Assembly: GCF_014648475.1 (NCBI RefSeq)
Contig: NZ_BMRE01000001.1
Location: forward strand, 558,001 to 622,000
Length of the DNA: 64,000 nucleotides
Reading direction: 5' to 3'
Origin: Lentzea flava
GTDB taxonomy: Bacteria; Actinomycetota; Actinomycetes; Mycobacteriales; Pseudonocardiaceae
A program made the translations under genes and the position numbers. This document shows positions 36,138 to 44,927 of this stretch, in pieces. Position 1 is the first letter of the stretch. Every line of letters starts with the position of its first letter. Under the pieces are notes generated by a model. The model searched no databases and was not told the origin of the DNA. It saw nothing but the letters and a program-made list of their open reading frames with translations.

Positions 36138-36569
36138 GTGAACAAGTTCAGGAAAGCGCTGTCCCTCAGCCTCGCCACCGCAGCCGTCCTCGCCGCGTCG
36201 GTGACGATGAGCACCGCGGCGCAAGCGGCGTCGTCACCGATCGAGGCCTGTGGCGGTGGCAGCTACCACGAGATCGACAGCCACAAGCTGGGCAGCGTCG
36301 CCACGATCCGCCTGCTGTACAACGGCAGCACCAACTGCGTGGTCACGTGGCGGACGAACCCCGGCAGCCCCACCCGGCTGCTGGCCGCCATCGCGAAGGA
36401 GAACGCCGACGGCAGCTACACCGATTTCAAGAACGACGACAAGCCCTACACCACCTACGCCGGTCCGGTGAAGGTGTCCGCCGCCGGCAAGTGCATCATC
36501 TGGGGAGGCGGCGTGACGATCAGCGGAGTCTGGAACGCCTGGTACTCGGCGCCCTCGCACTGCGGCTGA
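36138..36569 (+). CDS. Secreted spore-associated-like protein
   Basis: The 143-residue precursor has a signal peptide (ALSLSLATAAVLAASVTMSTAAQA) and a mature region with paired cysteines (EACGGGSY, NCVVTW, GKCIIWGG, SHCG). The pattern (IDSHKLGSVATIRLLYN; YTTYAGPVKVSAAGKC) resembles the spore-associated protein family of Streptomyces, from memory. Function is unknown; these are small extracellular proteins. GTG 36138 or ATG 36126 may be the start. It is divergent from gvpO. Confidence 0.75.
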   Translation: MNKFRKALSLSLATAAVLAASVTMSTAAQAASSPIEACGGGSYHEIDSHKLGSVATIRLLYNGSTNCVVTWRTNPGSPTRLLAAIAKENADGSYTDFKNDDKPYTTYAGPVKVSAAGKCIIWGGGVTISGVWNAWYSAPSHCG

Positions 36570-36580
36570 GCGGCACCCGG

Positions 36581-37204
36581 CTAGCCGGCGAAGCCGTTGT
36601 CCCGCAGTGCCTTCGCGATGCGGGCGTGGTGCTCGGCCTCCCAGTCGTCCAACGTCTGGGAGGCCTCCTCCGCCAGTTTCGCCCGCGCGTCGCGGAGGAC
36701 CTGGTCCTGCCGGTCGCGCGGCACCACGACGACGCCCTCCTCGTCCGCCACGACGACGTCGCCCGCCTCGACCCGCACGCCACCGCATTCGATCGGCTCG
36801 TTGAACGGCGACACGGCCTTCTTCGTGCCGGGAATCGGGATCACTCCCCTGGCGAAGACCGGGAAGCCCAGCTCCCTGGTCTCGGCCACGTCGCGGATCA
36901 CGCCGTCGAGGACGAACGCGGCGACACCCCGGCGGTGCGCGACGGCGCAGACGTTGCCGCCGGCCAGCGCGTAGTCGAGGTCGCCCGACTGCACCACGAT
37001 CACCGAGCCCGGCTCGGCGCGGTAGATGGCCGCGTGCAGCATCAGGTTGTCACCCGGCGGGCACCGCACGGTGAACGCGGGTCCCGCGACCCGCGGCAAG
37101 GGCGTCCACAGTGGATGGATGCCGGAGTCCATCACGCGCTCGCGGCCCAGCACGTCGGCGAGGGTGGTGGGCGAGATCTTCTCGAACTCCGCTGCGTCAC
37201 TCAT
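36581..37204 (-). CDS. RraA-like aldolase/decarboxylase
   Basis: This 207-residue protein is in the RraA/4-hydroxy-4-methyl-2-oxoglutarate aldolase family: TTLADVLGR, the GDNLMLHAAIYRAEPGSVIVVQSG segment in two parts, and the metal-binding GVIRDVAETRELGFPVFARG. Members cleave oxo acids formed during aromatic ring breakdown, or inhibit RNase E. Here a catabolic role is likelier given the divergent IclR gene and the nearby Rieske operon. The start is 44 bp from the IclR start. Confidence 0.88.
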   Translation of the reverse strand: MSDAAEFEKISPTTLADVLGRERVMDSGIHPLWTPLPRVAGPAFTVRCPPGDNLMLHAAIYRAEPGSVIVVQSGDLDYALAGGNVCAVAHRRGVAAFVLDGVIRDVAETRELGFPVFARGVIPIPGTKKAVSPFNEPIECGGVRVEAGDVVVADEEGVVVVPRDRQDQVLRDARAKLAEEASQTLDDWEAEHHARIAKALRDNGFAG

Positions 37205-37248
37205 GCCACCACGACTACCAGACGCGGTCCACGAGGGATGATGGCGGA

Positions 37249-38016
37249 GTGAGCGCGCCGAGGAGAGGCAGACCGGCCGGTCCCACCGGGCCGGTGATCG
37301 GCCGTGCGCTGCGGTTGCTCGACGCGTTCGACGCCCAGCGTCGCGAGCTGACGCTGAGCGAGCTCGCCAGGCGCGCGGACATGCCGTTGTCGACCGCGCA
37401 CCGGCTGATGCAGGAGCTCTGCGCGTGGGGTGCGGTCGAACGCGACGCTGACGGGCTGTACCGGATCGGGTTGCGGCTGTGGGAGCTCGGTTCGCTCGCG
37501 CCGCGCGGGCCGGGGCTGCGCGAGACCGCGCTGCCGTTCCTGGAGGACCTCTCCCAGATCACCAAGGAGAACGTGCAGCTCGCCGTCAGGGAGGGCACGG
37601 AGGTCGTCTTCGTCGAACGGATCGCGGGGTCCGGCGCGGTGCCGGTGCTCACCCGCGTCGGCGGCCGGTTCGCCCTCACCGCCACCGGCGTCGGCCTGGT
37701 GCTGCTCGCCCACGCCCCCGCCGAGGTGCAGGAAGAGGTGCTGGGCGGCCCGATCGACCGGTACACGGCCAAGACCGTCACCGATCCGCGGCAGCTGCGC
37801 CGGATGCTCGCCGACACCAGGGCGAACGGCTTCTCGATCAGCGACCGCCAGGTCACGATGGACGCGCTCTCGGTCGGTGCGCCGATCCGCGACCGGCACG
37901 GCGAGGTGATCGCCGCGGTATCTCTCGTCGTGCGGCACGGCAGCACGACGCCGCACGCATTGGCGCGGCTCGTGCGCACCAGCGCTCAGGCGATCTCCCG
38001 CGCCCTCTCGGCCTAA
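37249..38016 (+). CDS. IclR-family regulator
   Basis: The 255-residue protein has the IclR winged helix (IGRALRLLDAFDAQRRELTLSELARRADMPLSTAHRLMQEL in order, about residues 15-60) and an effector domain (ENVQLAVREGTEVVFVERIAG; GRFALTATGVGLVLLAHAP; SVGAPIRDRHGEVIAAVSL). It is divergent from RraA and just upstream of the Rieske operon, so it probably responds to an aromatic acid. A TTTCCGGAAA palindrome lies between it and that operon. Start GTG 37249 is chosen by comparison with relatives. Confidence 0.92.
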   Translation: MSAPRRGRPAGPTGPVIGRALRLLDAFDAQRRELTLSELARRADMPLSTAHRLMQELCAWGAVERDADGLYRIGLRLWELGSLAPRGPGLRETALPFLEDLSQITKENVQLAVREGTEVVFVERIAGSGAVPVLTRVGGRFALTATGVGLVLLAHAPAEVQEEVLGGPIDRYTAKTVTDPRQLRRMLADTRANGFSISDRQVTMDALSVGAPIRDRHGEVIAAVSLVVRHGSTTPHALARLVRTSAQAISRALSA

Positions 38017-38026
38017 GGGCTTCCAT

Positions 38027-38036
38027 TTTCCGGAAA
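38027..38036. promoter_or_regulatory. Palindrome TTTCCGGAAA upstream of the Rieske operon
   Basis: A perfect 10-bp palindrome lies 11 bp after the IclR stop and 66 bp before the Rieske oxygenase start. Similar TTCC-GGAA cores occur in IclR-family operators. It is a candidate site for the adjacent IclR protein. Confidence 0.4.
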
Positions 38037-38101
38037 CACCGCTACGGACCGGGCCGCGGTCTCGGTCACGCTGTGACCCCCACCACGGAGAAGGAGCGTC
38101 G

Positions 38102-39136
38102 ATGACCGGCTTCCCGCGCGACCAGTGGTACGTCGCGGCCTACGGTTCCGAGATCGGGCACGACCTGTTCACCCGCACCGTCTGCGGCGAGCCGATCCTG
38201 TTCTGGCGCACCCGCGACGGAGCGGTGACGGCCATGCCCGACCGGTGCGTGCACCGCCGTTTCCCGTTGTCCCAGCCGCCTTCCCGGCTCGTCGACGACC
38301 AGGTCGTGTGCGGCTACCACGGCTTCACCTACGACGCGACCGGCAAGTGCGTCGCCGTGCCCGGTCAGACCCGCATCCCGCGCACCGCGCGACTGCTGCC
38401 GTATCCGGTGGTGGAACAGGACTCGTTCGTGTGGGTGTTCATCGGCGACCCGGCGAACGCCGACGCGTCGCGGATCCCCCGCGCACCGTGGCTGGTCGCG
38501 CCGGACTACACGACCGTCTCGGGCATGGAACCGTTGGCCGCCAGGTACGAACTGCTGGTCGACAACCTGCTCGACCTGTCGCACGAGACCTATCTGCACG
38601 GCGGTTACATCGGCACGCCAGAGGTCGCCGCCACCCCGATCACGACCGAGGTCGACGAGGACGCCGGCATCGTCTACGTCTCGCGACACATGGACGACGC
38701 GGAGTGCCCGCCGTTCTACTCGAAGTCGACCGGGCTGCAGGGCAGGATCGCGCGCTGGCAGGACATCGAGTACACGCCGCCGTGCCTGTACAAGCTGCAC
38801 AGCCGCATCGCGCCGGTGGGGTCCGTGCCCAATCCGGACGGCACCGACCCGGACGCGTTCCACGTCGAGGTCGTGTACGCGATCACGCCGGAGAGCGAGA
38901 ACTCGACGCACGACTTCTGGGCCGTGGCACGGGACTTCGCGCTCGGCGACGAGGAGGTGTCCGCGTTCCTCGCCGAGAACAACCGCACGGTCGTCCTGCA
39001 GGACGTCGAGGCGTTGAACGTGCTGGAACAGGTCATCGCCACCGAGCCCGAGGGCTACCAGGAGCTCTCGATCAACATCGACACCGGCGGGCTCGCCGCG
39101 CGCCGGATGCTCAAGCGGCTGTGCGAGCAGGCATGA
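38102..39136 (+). CDS. Rieske oxygenase alpha subunit (VanA-like O-demethylase)
   Basis: The 344-residue protein has a Rieske [2Fe-2S] motif, Cys49-x-His51 and Cys70-x2-His73 (CVHRRF, CGYHGF), and a mononuclear-iron site in DNLLDLSHETYLH. It resembles vanillate O-demethylase oxygenase (VanA) in size and layout. It would oxidise an aromatic ether or ring using electrons from the reductase two genes on. Substrate assignment to vanillate is not proven. It is the first gene of a three-gene operon with ATGA overlaps. Confidence 0.9.
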   Translation: MTGFPRDQWYVAAYGSEIGHDLFTRTVCGEPILFWRTRDGAVTAMPDRCVHRRFPLSQPPSRLVDDQVVCGYHGFTYDATGKCVAVPGQTRIPRTARLLPYPVVEQDSFVWVFIGDPANADASRIPRAPWLVAPDYTTVSGMEPLAARYELLVDNLLDLSHETYLHGGYIGTPEVAATPITTEVDEDAGIVYVSRHMDDAECPPFYSKSTGLQGRIARWQDIEYTPPCLYKLHSRIAPVGSVPNPDGTDPDAFHVEVVYAITPESENSTHDFWAVARDFALGDEEVSAFLAENNRTVVLQDVEALNVLEQVIATEPEGYQELSINIDTGGLAARRMLKRLCEQA

Positions 39137-39291
39137 ACGCTCTGACCGGCAACCGCGTCTTCCGCATCCACTGGGTCCTGGGCACCGACCGGCTGCGGGC
39201 GGTGTGCCACTGCTCCGCCGAGCGCGAGTTCGACGACCCGGTCGAGCTGTGGGAGTGGCTGCTCGACCACCCCGTGGGACACACGCCATGA
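39133..39291 (+). CDS. 52-residue protein of the Rieske oxygenase operon
   Basis: The ATG overlaps the oxygenase stop and the stop overlaps the reductase ATG, so it is built into the operon. The product reads FRIHWVLGTDRLRAVCHCSAEREFDDPVELWEWLLDHP, with a CHC motif that could bind a metal or a cluster. I recall similar short genes between VanA-like and VanB-like genes in actinomycetes but know no function. It may be an assembly or coupling factor. Confidence 0.8.
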   Translation: MNALTGNRVFRIHWVLGTDRLRAVCHCSAEREFDDPVELWEWLLDHPVGHTP

Positions 39292-40217
39292 AACTGCTGC
39301 TGGAGAGCAAGAAACCGATCGCCGACGGTGTCGTCCTGCTGACCCTGCGGCATCCGGACGGTCACCCGCTGCCCGCGTGGACGCCCGGTGCGCACGTCGA
39401 TCTGGAACTCGGCGACGACCTGGTCCGCCAGTACTCGCTGTGCGGTGACCCGCACGACAACACGGTCCTCCAGGTCGCCGTGCTCCGCGAACCCGACGGC
39501 CGCGGGGGTTCGCAGTACGTGCACGACGTGCTCACCGCCGGGCAGCTGATCGAGGTGCACGGGCCGCGCAACCACTTCGCGCTCGTCGAGGCCGAGAGGT
39601 ACCTCTTCATCGCGGGTGGCATCGGCATCACGCCGATCCTGCCGATGATCGCCGAGGTGGCCGCGGCCGGCCACGACTGGCGGCTGGTCTACGGCGGTAG
39701 GACGCGCTCCTCCATGGCGTTCCTCGACGAGCTCGAACCCCTGGGCCGCGTCGAGATCCGCCCCCAGGACGAGGCCGGCCTGCTGGACCTGGCGACCCTG
39801 CTCGGCGAGCCCGCGCCCGGCACCGCCGTGTACTGCTGTGGACCGGAAGGCCTGCTGACCGCCGTCGAACAGCATTGTGCGCAGTGGCCGGCCGGGACAC
39901 TCCACGTCGAACGGTTCGCACCCAAACCCGATGCGGCACAAGGCCCGCGGCAGGGGTTCGAGGTCGAGCTCTCGCAGTCCGGCGAGGTCCTGCGGGTGGA
40001 GCCGGACGAGTCCGTGCTCGAGGTCGTCGAACGTGCGGGCGTGCCCGTGCTGTCGTCCTGTCAGGAGGGCACCTGCGGCACCTGCGAGACGGTCGTCCTC
40101 GCCGGAACGCCCGACCACCGCGACTCGGTGCTCACCGACGACGAACGGGAGAACGGCGACGTGATGATGATCTGCGTGTCCCGCTCGCGTTCCCCGCGGC
40201 TGGTCCTCGACCTCTGA
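39288..40217 (+). CDS. VanB-like ferredoxin-type oxidoreductase
   Basis: The 309-residue reductase has an FMN/FAD domain (RQYSLCGDP), an NAD domain (IAGGIGITPILPM; YCCGPEGLL) and a C-terminal plant-type [2Fe-2S] domain with CX4CX2C (SCQEGTCGTCETVV) and the later Cys (MMICVSR). This is the class IA phthalate/VanB reductase order. It passes electrons from NAD(P)H to the Rieske oxygenase. Translationally coupled to the 52-residue gene. Confidence 0.95.
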   Translation: MKLLLESKKPIADGVVLLTLRHPDGHPLPAWTPGAHVDLELGDDLVRQYSLCGDPHDNTVLQVAVLREPDGRGGSQYVHDVLTAGQLIEVHGPRNHFALVEAERYLFIAGGIGITPILPMIAEVAAAGHDWRLVYGGRTRSSMAFLDELEPLGRVEIRPQDEAGLLDLATLLGEPAPGTAVYCCGPEGLLTAVEQHCAQWPAGTLHVERFAPKPDAAQGPRQGFEVELSQSGEVLRVEPDESVLEVVERAGVPVLSSCQEGTCGTCETVVLAGTPDHRDSVLTDDERENGDVMMICVSRSRSPRLVLDL

Positions 40218-40227
40218 CCGGAAACAC

Positions 40228-40334
40228 TTGACAGTTCAACAACACCGAACCATGCTTTGTGTATCAGGATTCCTGATATTCGTAATCCTGATACACCAGC
40301 TCAGTGAGGAGCCGAACCCATGCGTGGTCGCTAA
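40228..40334 (+). promoter_or_regulatory. Promoter, MarR-type operator and start-stop leader between convergent genes
   Basis: TTGACA (40228-40233) is followed 17-18 bp later by a weak -10 (CATGCT/ATGCTT). Then come GTGTATCAGGATT (40259-40271) and its perfect inverse AATCCTGATACAC (40284-40296), with the nested palindrome TATCAGGATTCCTGATA (40262-40278). After GAGGAG (40306-40311) comes ATG CGT GGT CGC TAA (40320-40334). The layout is a regulated plus-strand promoter, yet it faces the 3' end of the MarR gene. The 13-bp arms could alternatively act as a terminator. Confidence 0.5.
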
Positions 40335-40768
40335 GAACCGGCGAGTGCGGCACGACACCGGTTGAGCATGTCGTGCAACGCGGTTCGCTCGCCCTTGCTG
40401 AGCTTGCTCACCATCCTCTTCTCGATCGCCGCCACGTCGTCGGCGTGCTCGTCGAGGAACGCCCTGCCGGAGTCCGTGAGGCTGATCAGCAACCTCCTGC
40501 CGTGCGCCGGGTCCGGCGTCCGGACGATCAGCTCACGCCGCTCCAGCGCGGCGACCATGTCGGTCATCGTCTGCGCGGTCACGAACGAGTGGCGCGCCAG
40601 CTCGGCCGACGTGAGGCCGTCGCGCCGGGCCAGCACCGTCAGCGCCGTGTACTGCAGCGTCGTCACCCCGGCCGGCCGCAGCACCTCGTCCATGAGTGCG
40701 CGCACCGCGAGCTCCACCTGCTTGATCTCGTACATCAGCGACGGTCGCACGTGCTCCACCTTCCCCAT
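40331..40768 (-). CDS. MarR-family regulator
   Basis: The 145-residue protein has a MarR winged helix (VTTLQYTALTVLARRDGLTSAELARHSFVTAQTMTDMVAALERRELIVRTPDPAHGRRLLISLTDSG, residues about 35-100, in order). It is divergent from the aldehyde dehydrogenase operon across a 48-bp gap that lacks a clear operator. A strong MarR-like palindrome instead lies beyond its 3' end (40259-40296). It probably responds to a phenolic compound. Confidence 0.9.
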   Translation of the reverse strand: MGKVEHVRPSLMYEIKQVELAVRALMDEVLRPAGVTTLQYTALTVLARRDGLTSAELARHSFVTAQTMTDMVAALERRELIVRTPDPAHGRRLLISLTDSGRAFLDEHADDVAAIEKRMVSKLSKGERTALHDMLNRCRAALAGS

Positions 40769-40816
40769 CGATCACGCCGATCACTCAGAAGCCTGGCACA
40801 GGAAGGCAAACCCGAC

Positions 40817-42295
40817 ATGACCGCACTCGACGAGCGTCCGACCGCAACGGTGCGCCGCCCGGTCGTCGCACCCGGCAGGTTGTTCATCGGGGGCACGTGG
40901 CGGGAGTCCACCGAGGACGCCCGCATCCCCGTGACCGACCCGTCCACCGGATCCGTCGTCACGTCCGTCGCCTGGGGCACCACGGCCGACGTCAACGACG
41001 CGGTCGACGCCGCCCGCGCCGCGCTGGAGGGCTGGGCGGCGACGCCGGGCAGGCAGCGCGGGCGGATCCTGCACCGGGTCGCGGACATCGTGCGGGCCAG
41101 GGCGGACGAGCTCGTCGCGGTGGAGAGCCTCGACGTCGGCAAGCCGGTCGCGCTGTGCCGTCCCGTCGACGTGGAGACGACCGCCGAGCAGTACGAGTAC
41201 TACGCGGCGCTGGCGCAGACCCTCGACGGGGCGACGCGGCAGATCCCGATCCCCTCGCACGCCTACACCCGCCGCGAGCCGATCGGGGTGGTCGCGGCGA
41301 TCACGCCGTTCAACTTCCCGCTGATCCTGTCGAGCTCGAAGATCGCTCCGGCGCTCGCGGCGGGCAACACGGTGGTGCACAAGCCCGCCGAGGACACACC
41401 GCTCAGCGCGTTGCTGATGGCCGAGATCCTCGCCGAGGCCGGTGTGCCCGACGGCGTGGTCAACGTGGTGACGGGCTACGGCGCGGAGATCGGCGAGCAC
41501 CTCCTGCGCCACCCCGGCGTGGACAAGGTGGCGTTCACCGGGTCGACCGCGGTCGGCAGGCACGCGGCGAGCATCGCGGGCGCGCAGCTCAAGCCCGTGA
41601 CCATGGAGCTGGGCGGCAACGCGGCGCACATCATCTTCGACGACGCCGACCTGGAGAAGGCGATCGGAGCGGCGATCAAGGCGTTCGTCTTCAACACCGG
41701 CCAGTTCTGCATGGGCGGGCCACGGTTGCTCGTCGCGGCACCGTTGTACGACGCCGTTCTCGGCGCTCTCGCCGAGGCCGTGCCCACCGTGCCGGTCGGG
41801 GACCCGTTCGACCCGGCGACCGTGATCGGGCCGATGGCCGGCGAGCGACATCTGTCCAAAGTGGAGCGTTACGTCGCGCAGGCGAAGGCCGACGGCGGCC
41901 GGATCGTCACCGGTGGGCAGCGGCTCGACCGGGCCGGGTGCTACTTCCCGCCCACGGTGATCGCGGACCTGCCGGACACGTCCTCTGTGGTGCGGGAGGA
42001 GATCTTCGGCCCGGTGCTGACCGTGCAGCGGTTCGACACCGAGGACGAGGCGGTCGCCATGGCCAACGGCACGCCCTACGGCCTCGCCGCCGGGCTGCAG
42101 ACCGAGAACCTCGCGCGGGCGCACCGGGTGGCCGCCCGGCTGCAGGCGGGCATCGTCTGGATCAACGACTGGGCGCTGCTCGACCCGGCGATCCCGTTCG
42201 GCGGCGTCAAGGACTCCGGTCACGGCCGCGAGTACGGCCCGGAGGCACTCGCCGCCTACACGCGCACGAAGTCCGTCGTCATCTCTCTCGCCTGA
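40817..42295 (+). CDS. Aldehyde dehydrogenase (benzaldehyde/salicylaldehyde type)
   Basis: The 492-residue enzyme has the NAD(P)-dependent aldehyde dehydrogenase motifs: nucleophile Cys298 in NTGQFCMGG, Glu264 in MELGGN, NFPLILSSSKIAPALAAGN and FTGSTAVGR. It is followed by an alcohol dehydrogenase and a CoA ligase, consistent with oxidation of an aromatic alcohol to aldehyde to acid and then activation to acyl-CoA. The aromatic assignment is inferred from neighbours. ATG 40817 follows GGAAGG. Confidence 0.92.
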   Translation: MTALDERPTATVRRPVVAPGRLFIGGTWRESTEDARIPVTDPSTGSVVTSVAWGTTADVNDAVDAARAALEGWAATPGRQRGRILHRVADIVRARADELVAVESLDVGKPVALCRPVDVETTAEQYEYYAALAQTLDGATRQIPIPSHAYTRREPIGVVAAITPFNFPLILSSSKIAPALAAGNTVVHKPAEDTPLSALLMAEILAEAGVPDGVVNVVTGYGAEIGEHLLRHPGVDKVAFTGSTAVGRHAASIAGAQLKPVTMELGGNAAHIIFDDADLEKAIGAAIKAFVFNTGQFCMGGPRLLVAAPLYDAVLGALAEAVPTVPVGDPFDPATVIGPMAGERHLSKVERYVAQAKADGGRIVTGGQRLDRAGCYFPPTVIADLPDTSSVVREEIFGPVLTVQRFDTEDEAVAMANGTPYGLAAGLQTENLARAHRVAARLQAGIVWINDWALLDPAIPFGGVKDSGHGREYGPEALAAYTRTKSVVISLA

Positions 42296-42312
42296 GCCCA
42301 CAGGAGAATCCG

Positions 42313-43422
42313 ATGCCCACCACAACGACGGCGGCCGTGGTCGAGTCCGCCGGTTCCGGGTTCACGCTCGCCCAGGTGGCTCTCGACGACCTGCGTCCCG
42401 ACGAGGTGCGCGTGCGCGTCGTCGCCGCCGGCATCTGCCACACCGACCTCGGCGTCGCGGGCGGCCACCTGCCGTTCCCGCTGCCCGGTGTGCTCGGCCA
42501 CGAGGGCGCCGGGATCGTCGAGGAGGTCGGCTCCGCGGTCACGAAGGTCGCTCCCGGCGACCAGGTGCTGCTGAGCTACACCTCGTGCGGCCGCTGCCCG
42601 AACTGCCGCGACGGCCATCCCGCCTACTGCGACACCTGGCTGCCGTCGAACCTGATCGGCGGCGAACGAGCCGACGGGACGTCGCCGATCTCCCGCGACG
42701 GCGTCCCGCTCGGCGGTCACTTCTTCGGCCAGTCGAGCTTCGCCCACCACGCCGTCGTCGACGAGCGCAGCGTGGTGAAGGCCCCCGCCGACGCGCCACT
42801 CGACCTGCTCGCCCCGCTCGGCTGCGGGGTCATGACCGGCGCCGGCGCGGTCTGGCACGCGCTCGCCCCGCGACCCGGCGCCACCCTCCTCGTCACCGGT
42901 GCGGGAGCGGTCGGTCTCTCCGCGATCATGGCGGCCCGGCTCACCCCGGCGACCCGGATCATCGCCGCCGACCGCGTCCCGCGCCGGCTGGAGCTCGCCG
43001 CCGAGCTGGGCGCCACCGACACCGTCGACACCACCCACGACGACCTCGGCGAGGCGGTCGCGAAGCTCACGTCCGGCCGCGGCGTGGACGGTGTCGTGGA
43101 GACCACCGGCAACGCCGGCGTGCTCGGCACGGCGATCTCGTCGCTGGCCACGCGCGGCACGGCGGTGATCGTCGGCGCGCCCGCGTTCGGCACCCAGGTC
43201 CCGGTCAACGTGAACTTCATGTTGTCCGGCCGCAGGGTCGTCGGACTCACCATGGGTGACGCCGAGACCCAGTCGCTCATCCCGGTGCTCGTCGACCTCG
43301 TCACGGCGGGCAGGCTGCCGATCGACCGGCTGATCACCCACTACGAGTTCGGGGAGATCCAGCGGGCCGTCGACGACGCGCTGGCGGGCGTGACGATCAA
43401 GCCCGTGTTGCGGCTCGGGTGA
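42313..43422 (+). CDS. Zinc alcohol dehydrogenase (aryl-alcohol type)
   Basis: The 369-residue enzyme is a class-III-like medium-chain dehydrogenase. Catalytic zinc ligands are in GICHTDLG and GHEGAG, the structural zinc cysteines in CGRCPNCRDGHPAYC, and NAD binding in VTGAGAVGLSAIMAA. It resembles benzyl-alcohol dehydrogenases. It probably supplies or removes the aldehyde used by the upstream enzyme. AGGAGA lies before ATG 42313, and only 17 bp separate it from the aldehyde dehydrogenase gene. Confidence 0.93.
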   Translation: MPTTTTAAVVESAGSGFTLAQVALDDLRPDEVRVRVVAAGICHTDLGVAGGHLPFPLPGVLGHEGAGIVEEVGSAVTKVAPGDQVLLSYTSCGRCPNCRDGHPAYCDTWLPSNLIGGERADGTSPISRDGVPLGGHFFGQSSFAHHAVVDERSVVKAPADAPLDLLAPLGCGVMTGAGAVWHALAPRPGATLLVTGAGAVGLSAIMAARLTPATRIIAADRVPRRLELAAELGATDTVDTTHDDLGEAVAKLTSGRGVDGVVETTGNAGVLGTAISSLATRGTAVIVGAPAFGTQVPVNVNFMLSGRRVVGLTMGDAETQSLIPVLVDLVTAGRLPIDRLITHYEFGEIQRAVDDALAGVTIKPVLRLG

Positions 43423-43429
43423 GACCGGG

Positions 43430-44923
43430 ATGATCGGACCGGCGAACCACGGCGTCGGCAGCTGGCCGGCGCGACGGGCGCGCATCTCCCCGCACCGCAC
43501 CGCACTCGTGCAGGGAGACCGGACGCTGACCTACGCCGGGCTCGCGCACCGGGCCGACCGGCTCGCGGCCGCGCTGACCCGGCTCGGCGTGCGGCGCGGT
43601 GACCGGGTCGCCTACCTCGGCGTCAACGACATCACCGTGTTCGAGACGTTGTTCGCCACGGCGCTGTGCGGGGCGATCTTCGTGCCGTTGAACCACCGCT
43701 TGTCCGGCACGGAGATCGCCTACATGCTCGCCGACAGCGGCGCGTCCCTGCTCGTGCACAGCGCGGACGCCGACTCCCTCGTCGCCGCGGCCGGACCGCT
43801 GCCGCCCGTGCTGCGGACCGCCGACTTCGACACCGTGGCCGGAGACGAGCCTCCCGGCGCCGAGGTGACGTTCGACGACCCGTGTCTGCTGCTCTACACC
43901 TCGGGCACGACGGGCAAACCGAAGGCGGCGGTGCTCACGCACGGCAACCTGACCTGGAACACCGTCAACCAGCTCGCCCACTTCGACGTCCTCAGCACCG
44001 ACCGCGCGTTGTGCATCGCGCCGTTGTTCCACTGCGTCGGCCTCGGCCAGATCACTCTGCCGACACTGTTCAAGGGCGGCAGCGTGGAGCCGGTGGCGAA
44101 GTTCGATCCGGGCGCGATCCTCGCGCGCATCGGAGAGGCGGGGATCACCGGTTTCGCCGCTGTGCCCACGATGCTGCAGATGATGTGCCAGGACCCGGCC
44201 TGGGACACCGCCGACCTCAGCTCACTGACGTGTGTGCTCTACGGCGGTTCACCGGTGCAGGAACGCGTTGCGCGCGCGTGGCTCGACCGCGGTGTCCGGC
44301 TGTTGCAGGGCTACGGCATGACGGAGGCGTCTCCTGGCGTCTCGATGGCCACCCACGACGGCACGCTCGACCACCCCGTGTCCGCGGGCGTGCCGCACTT
44401 CTTCACCGACGTCGCCGCACTCCGCGCCGAGCAGGTCGTGCCGCTCGGCACCGAACCCGCCGAGCTGCTCGTGCGCGGCCCCAACGTGTTCGCGGGCTAC
44501 TGGAACCGACCGCAGGAGACCCGGGACAGCTTCGTCGACGGCTCCTGGTTCCGCACCGGCGACGTGGTCCGCGTCAACGACGGCTGGGCCCACGTCGTCG
44601 ACCGGATCAAGGACGTGATCATCTCCGGCGGGGAGAACGTCTACCCCGCCGAGGTGGAGGCCGTCATCGTGCAGTTGGACGAAGTCGAGTCGTGTGCGGT
44701 GGTCGGTGTGCCGGACGAGCGGTGGGGCGAGGTCGGCGCCGCCTACGTCGTCGCCCGCACCGACCTCGACCCCGGGGTGCTCCGGGAGCACCTCGAGGCC
44801 AACCTCGCCCGCTTCAAGGTGCCCAAGCACCTGTTCTTCGTGGACTCGTTGCCGCGCAACGCCACCGGCAAGGTGCGCCGCGTCGAGCTGCGGGCGATGG
44901 CGGCCGCCGCGGTCGGACGCTGA
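43430..44923 (+). CDS. Acyl-CoA synthetase (AMP-forming)
   Basis: The 497-residue ligase has the adenylation motifs LLYTSGTTGKPKAAVLTHGN (P-loop), QGYGMTE, and VDRIKDVIISGGENVYPAEVE with the catalytic hinge. Lys in GKVRRVE is at the C-terminus. It would convert the acid made by the previous enzymes to its CoA thioester. Third gene of the operon, seven bases after the alcohol dehydrogenase. It meets the antiporter gene end on. Confidence 0.93.
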   Translation: MIGPANHGVGSWPARRARISPHRTALVQGDRTLTYAGLAHRADRLAAALTRLGVRRGDRVAYLGVNDITVFETLFATALCGAIFVPLNHRLSGTEIAYMLADSGASLLVHSADADSLVAAAGPLPPVLRTADFDTVAGDEPPGAEVTFDDPCLLLYTSGTTGKPKAAVLTHGNLTWNTVNQLAHFDVLSTDRALCIAPLFHCVGLGQITLPTLFKGGSVEPVAKFDPGAILARIGEAGITGFAAVPTMLQMMCQDPAWDTADLSSLTCVLYGGSPVQERVARAWLDRGVRLLQGYGMTEASPGVSMATHDGTLDHPVSAGVPHFFTDVAALRAEQVVPLGTEPAELLVRGPNVFAGYWNRPQETRDSFVDGSWFRTGDVVRVNDGWAHVVDRIKDVIISGGENVYPAEVEAVIVQLDEVESCAVVGVPDERWGEVGAAYVVARTDLDPGVLREHLEANLARFKVPKHLFFVDSLPRNATGKVRRVELRAMAAAAVGR

Positions 44924-44927
44924 CCGC

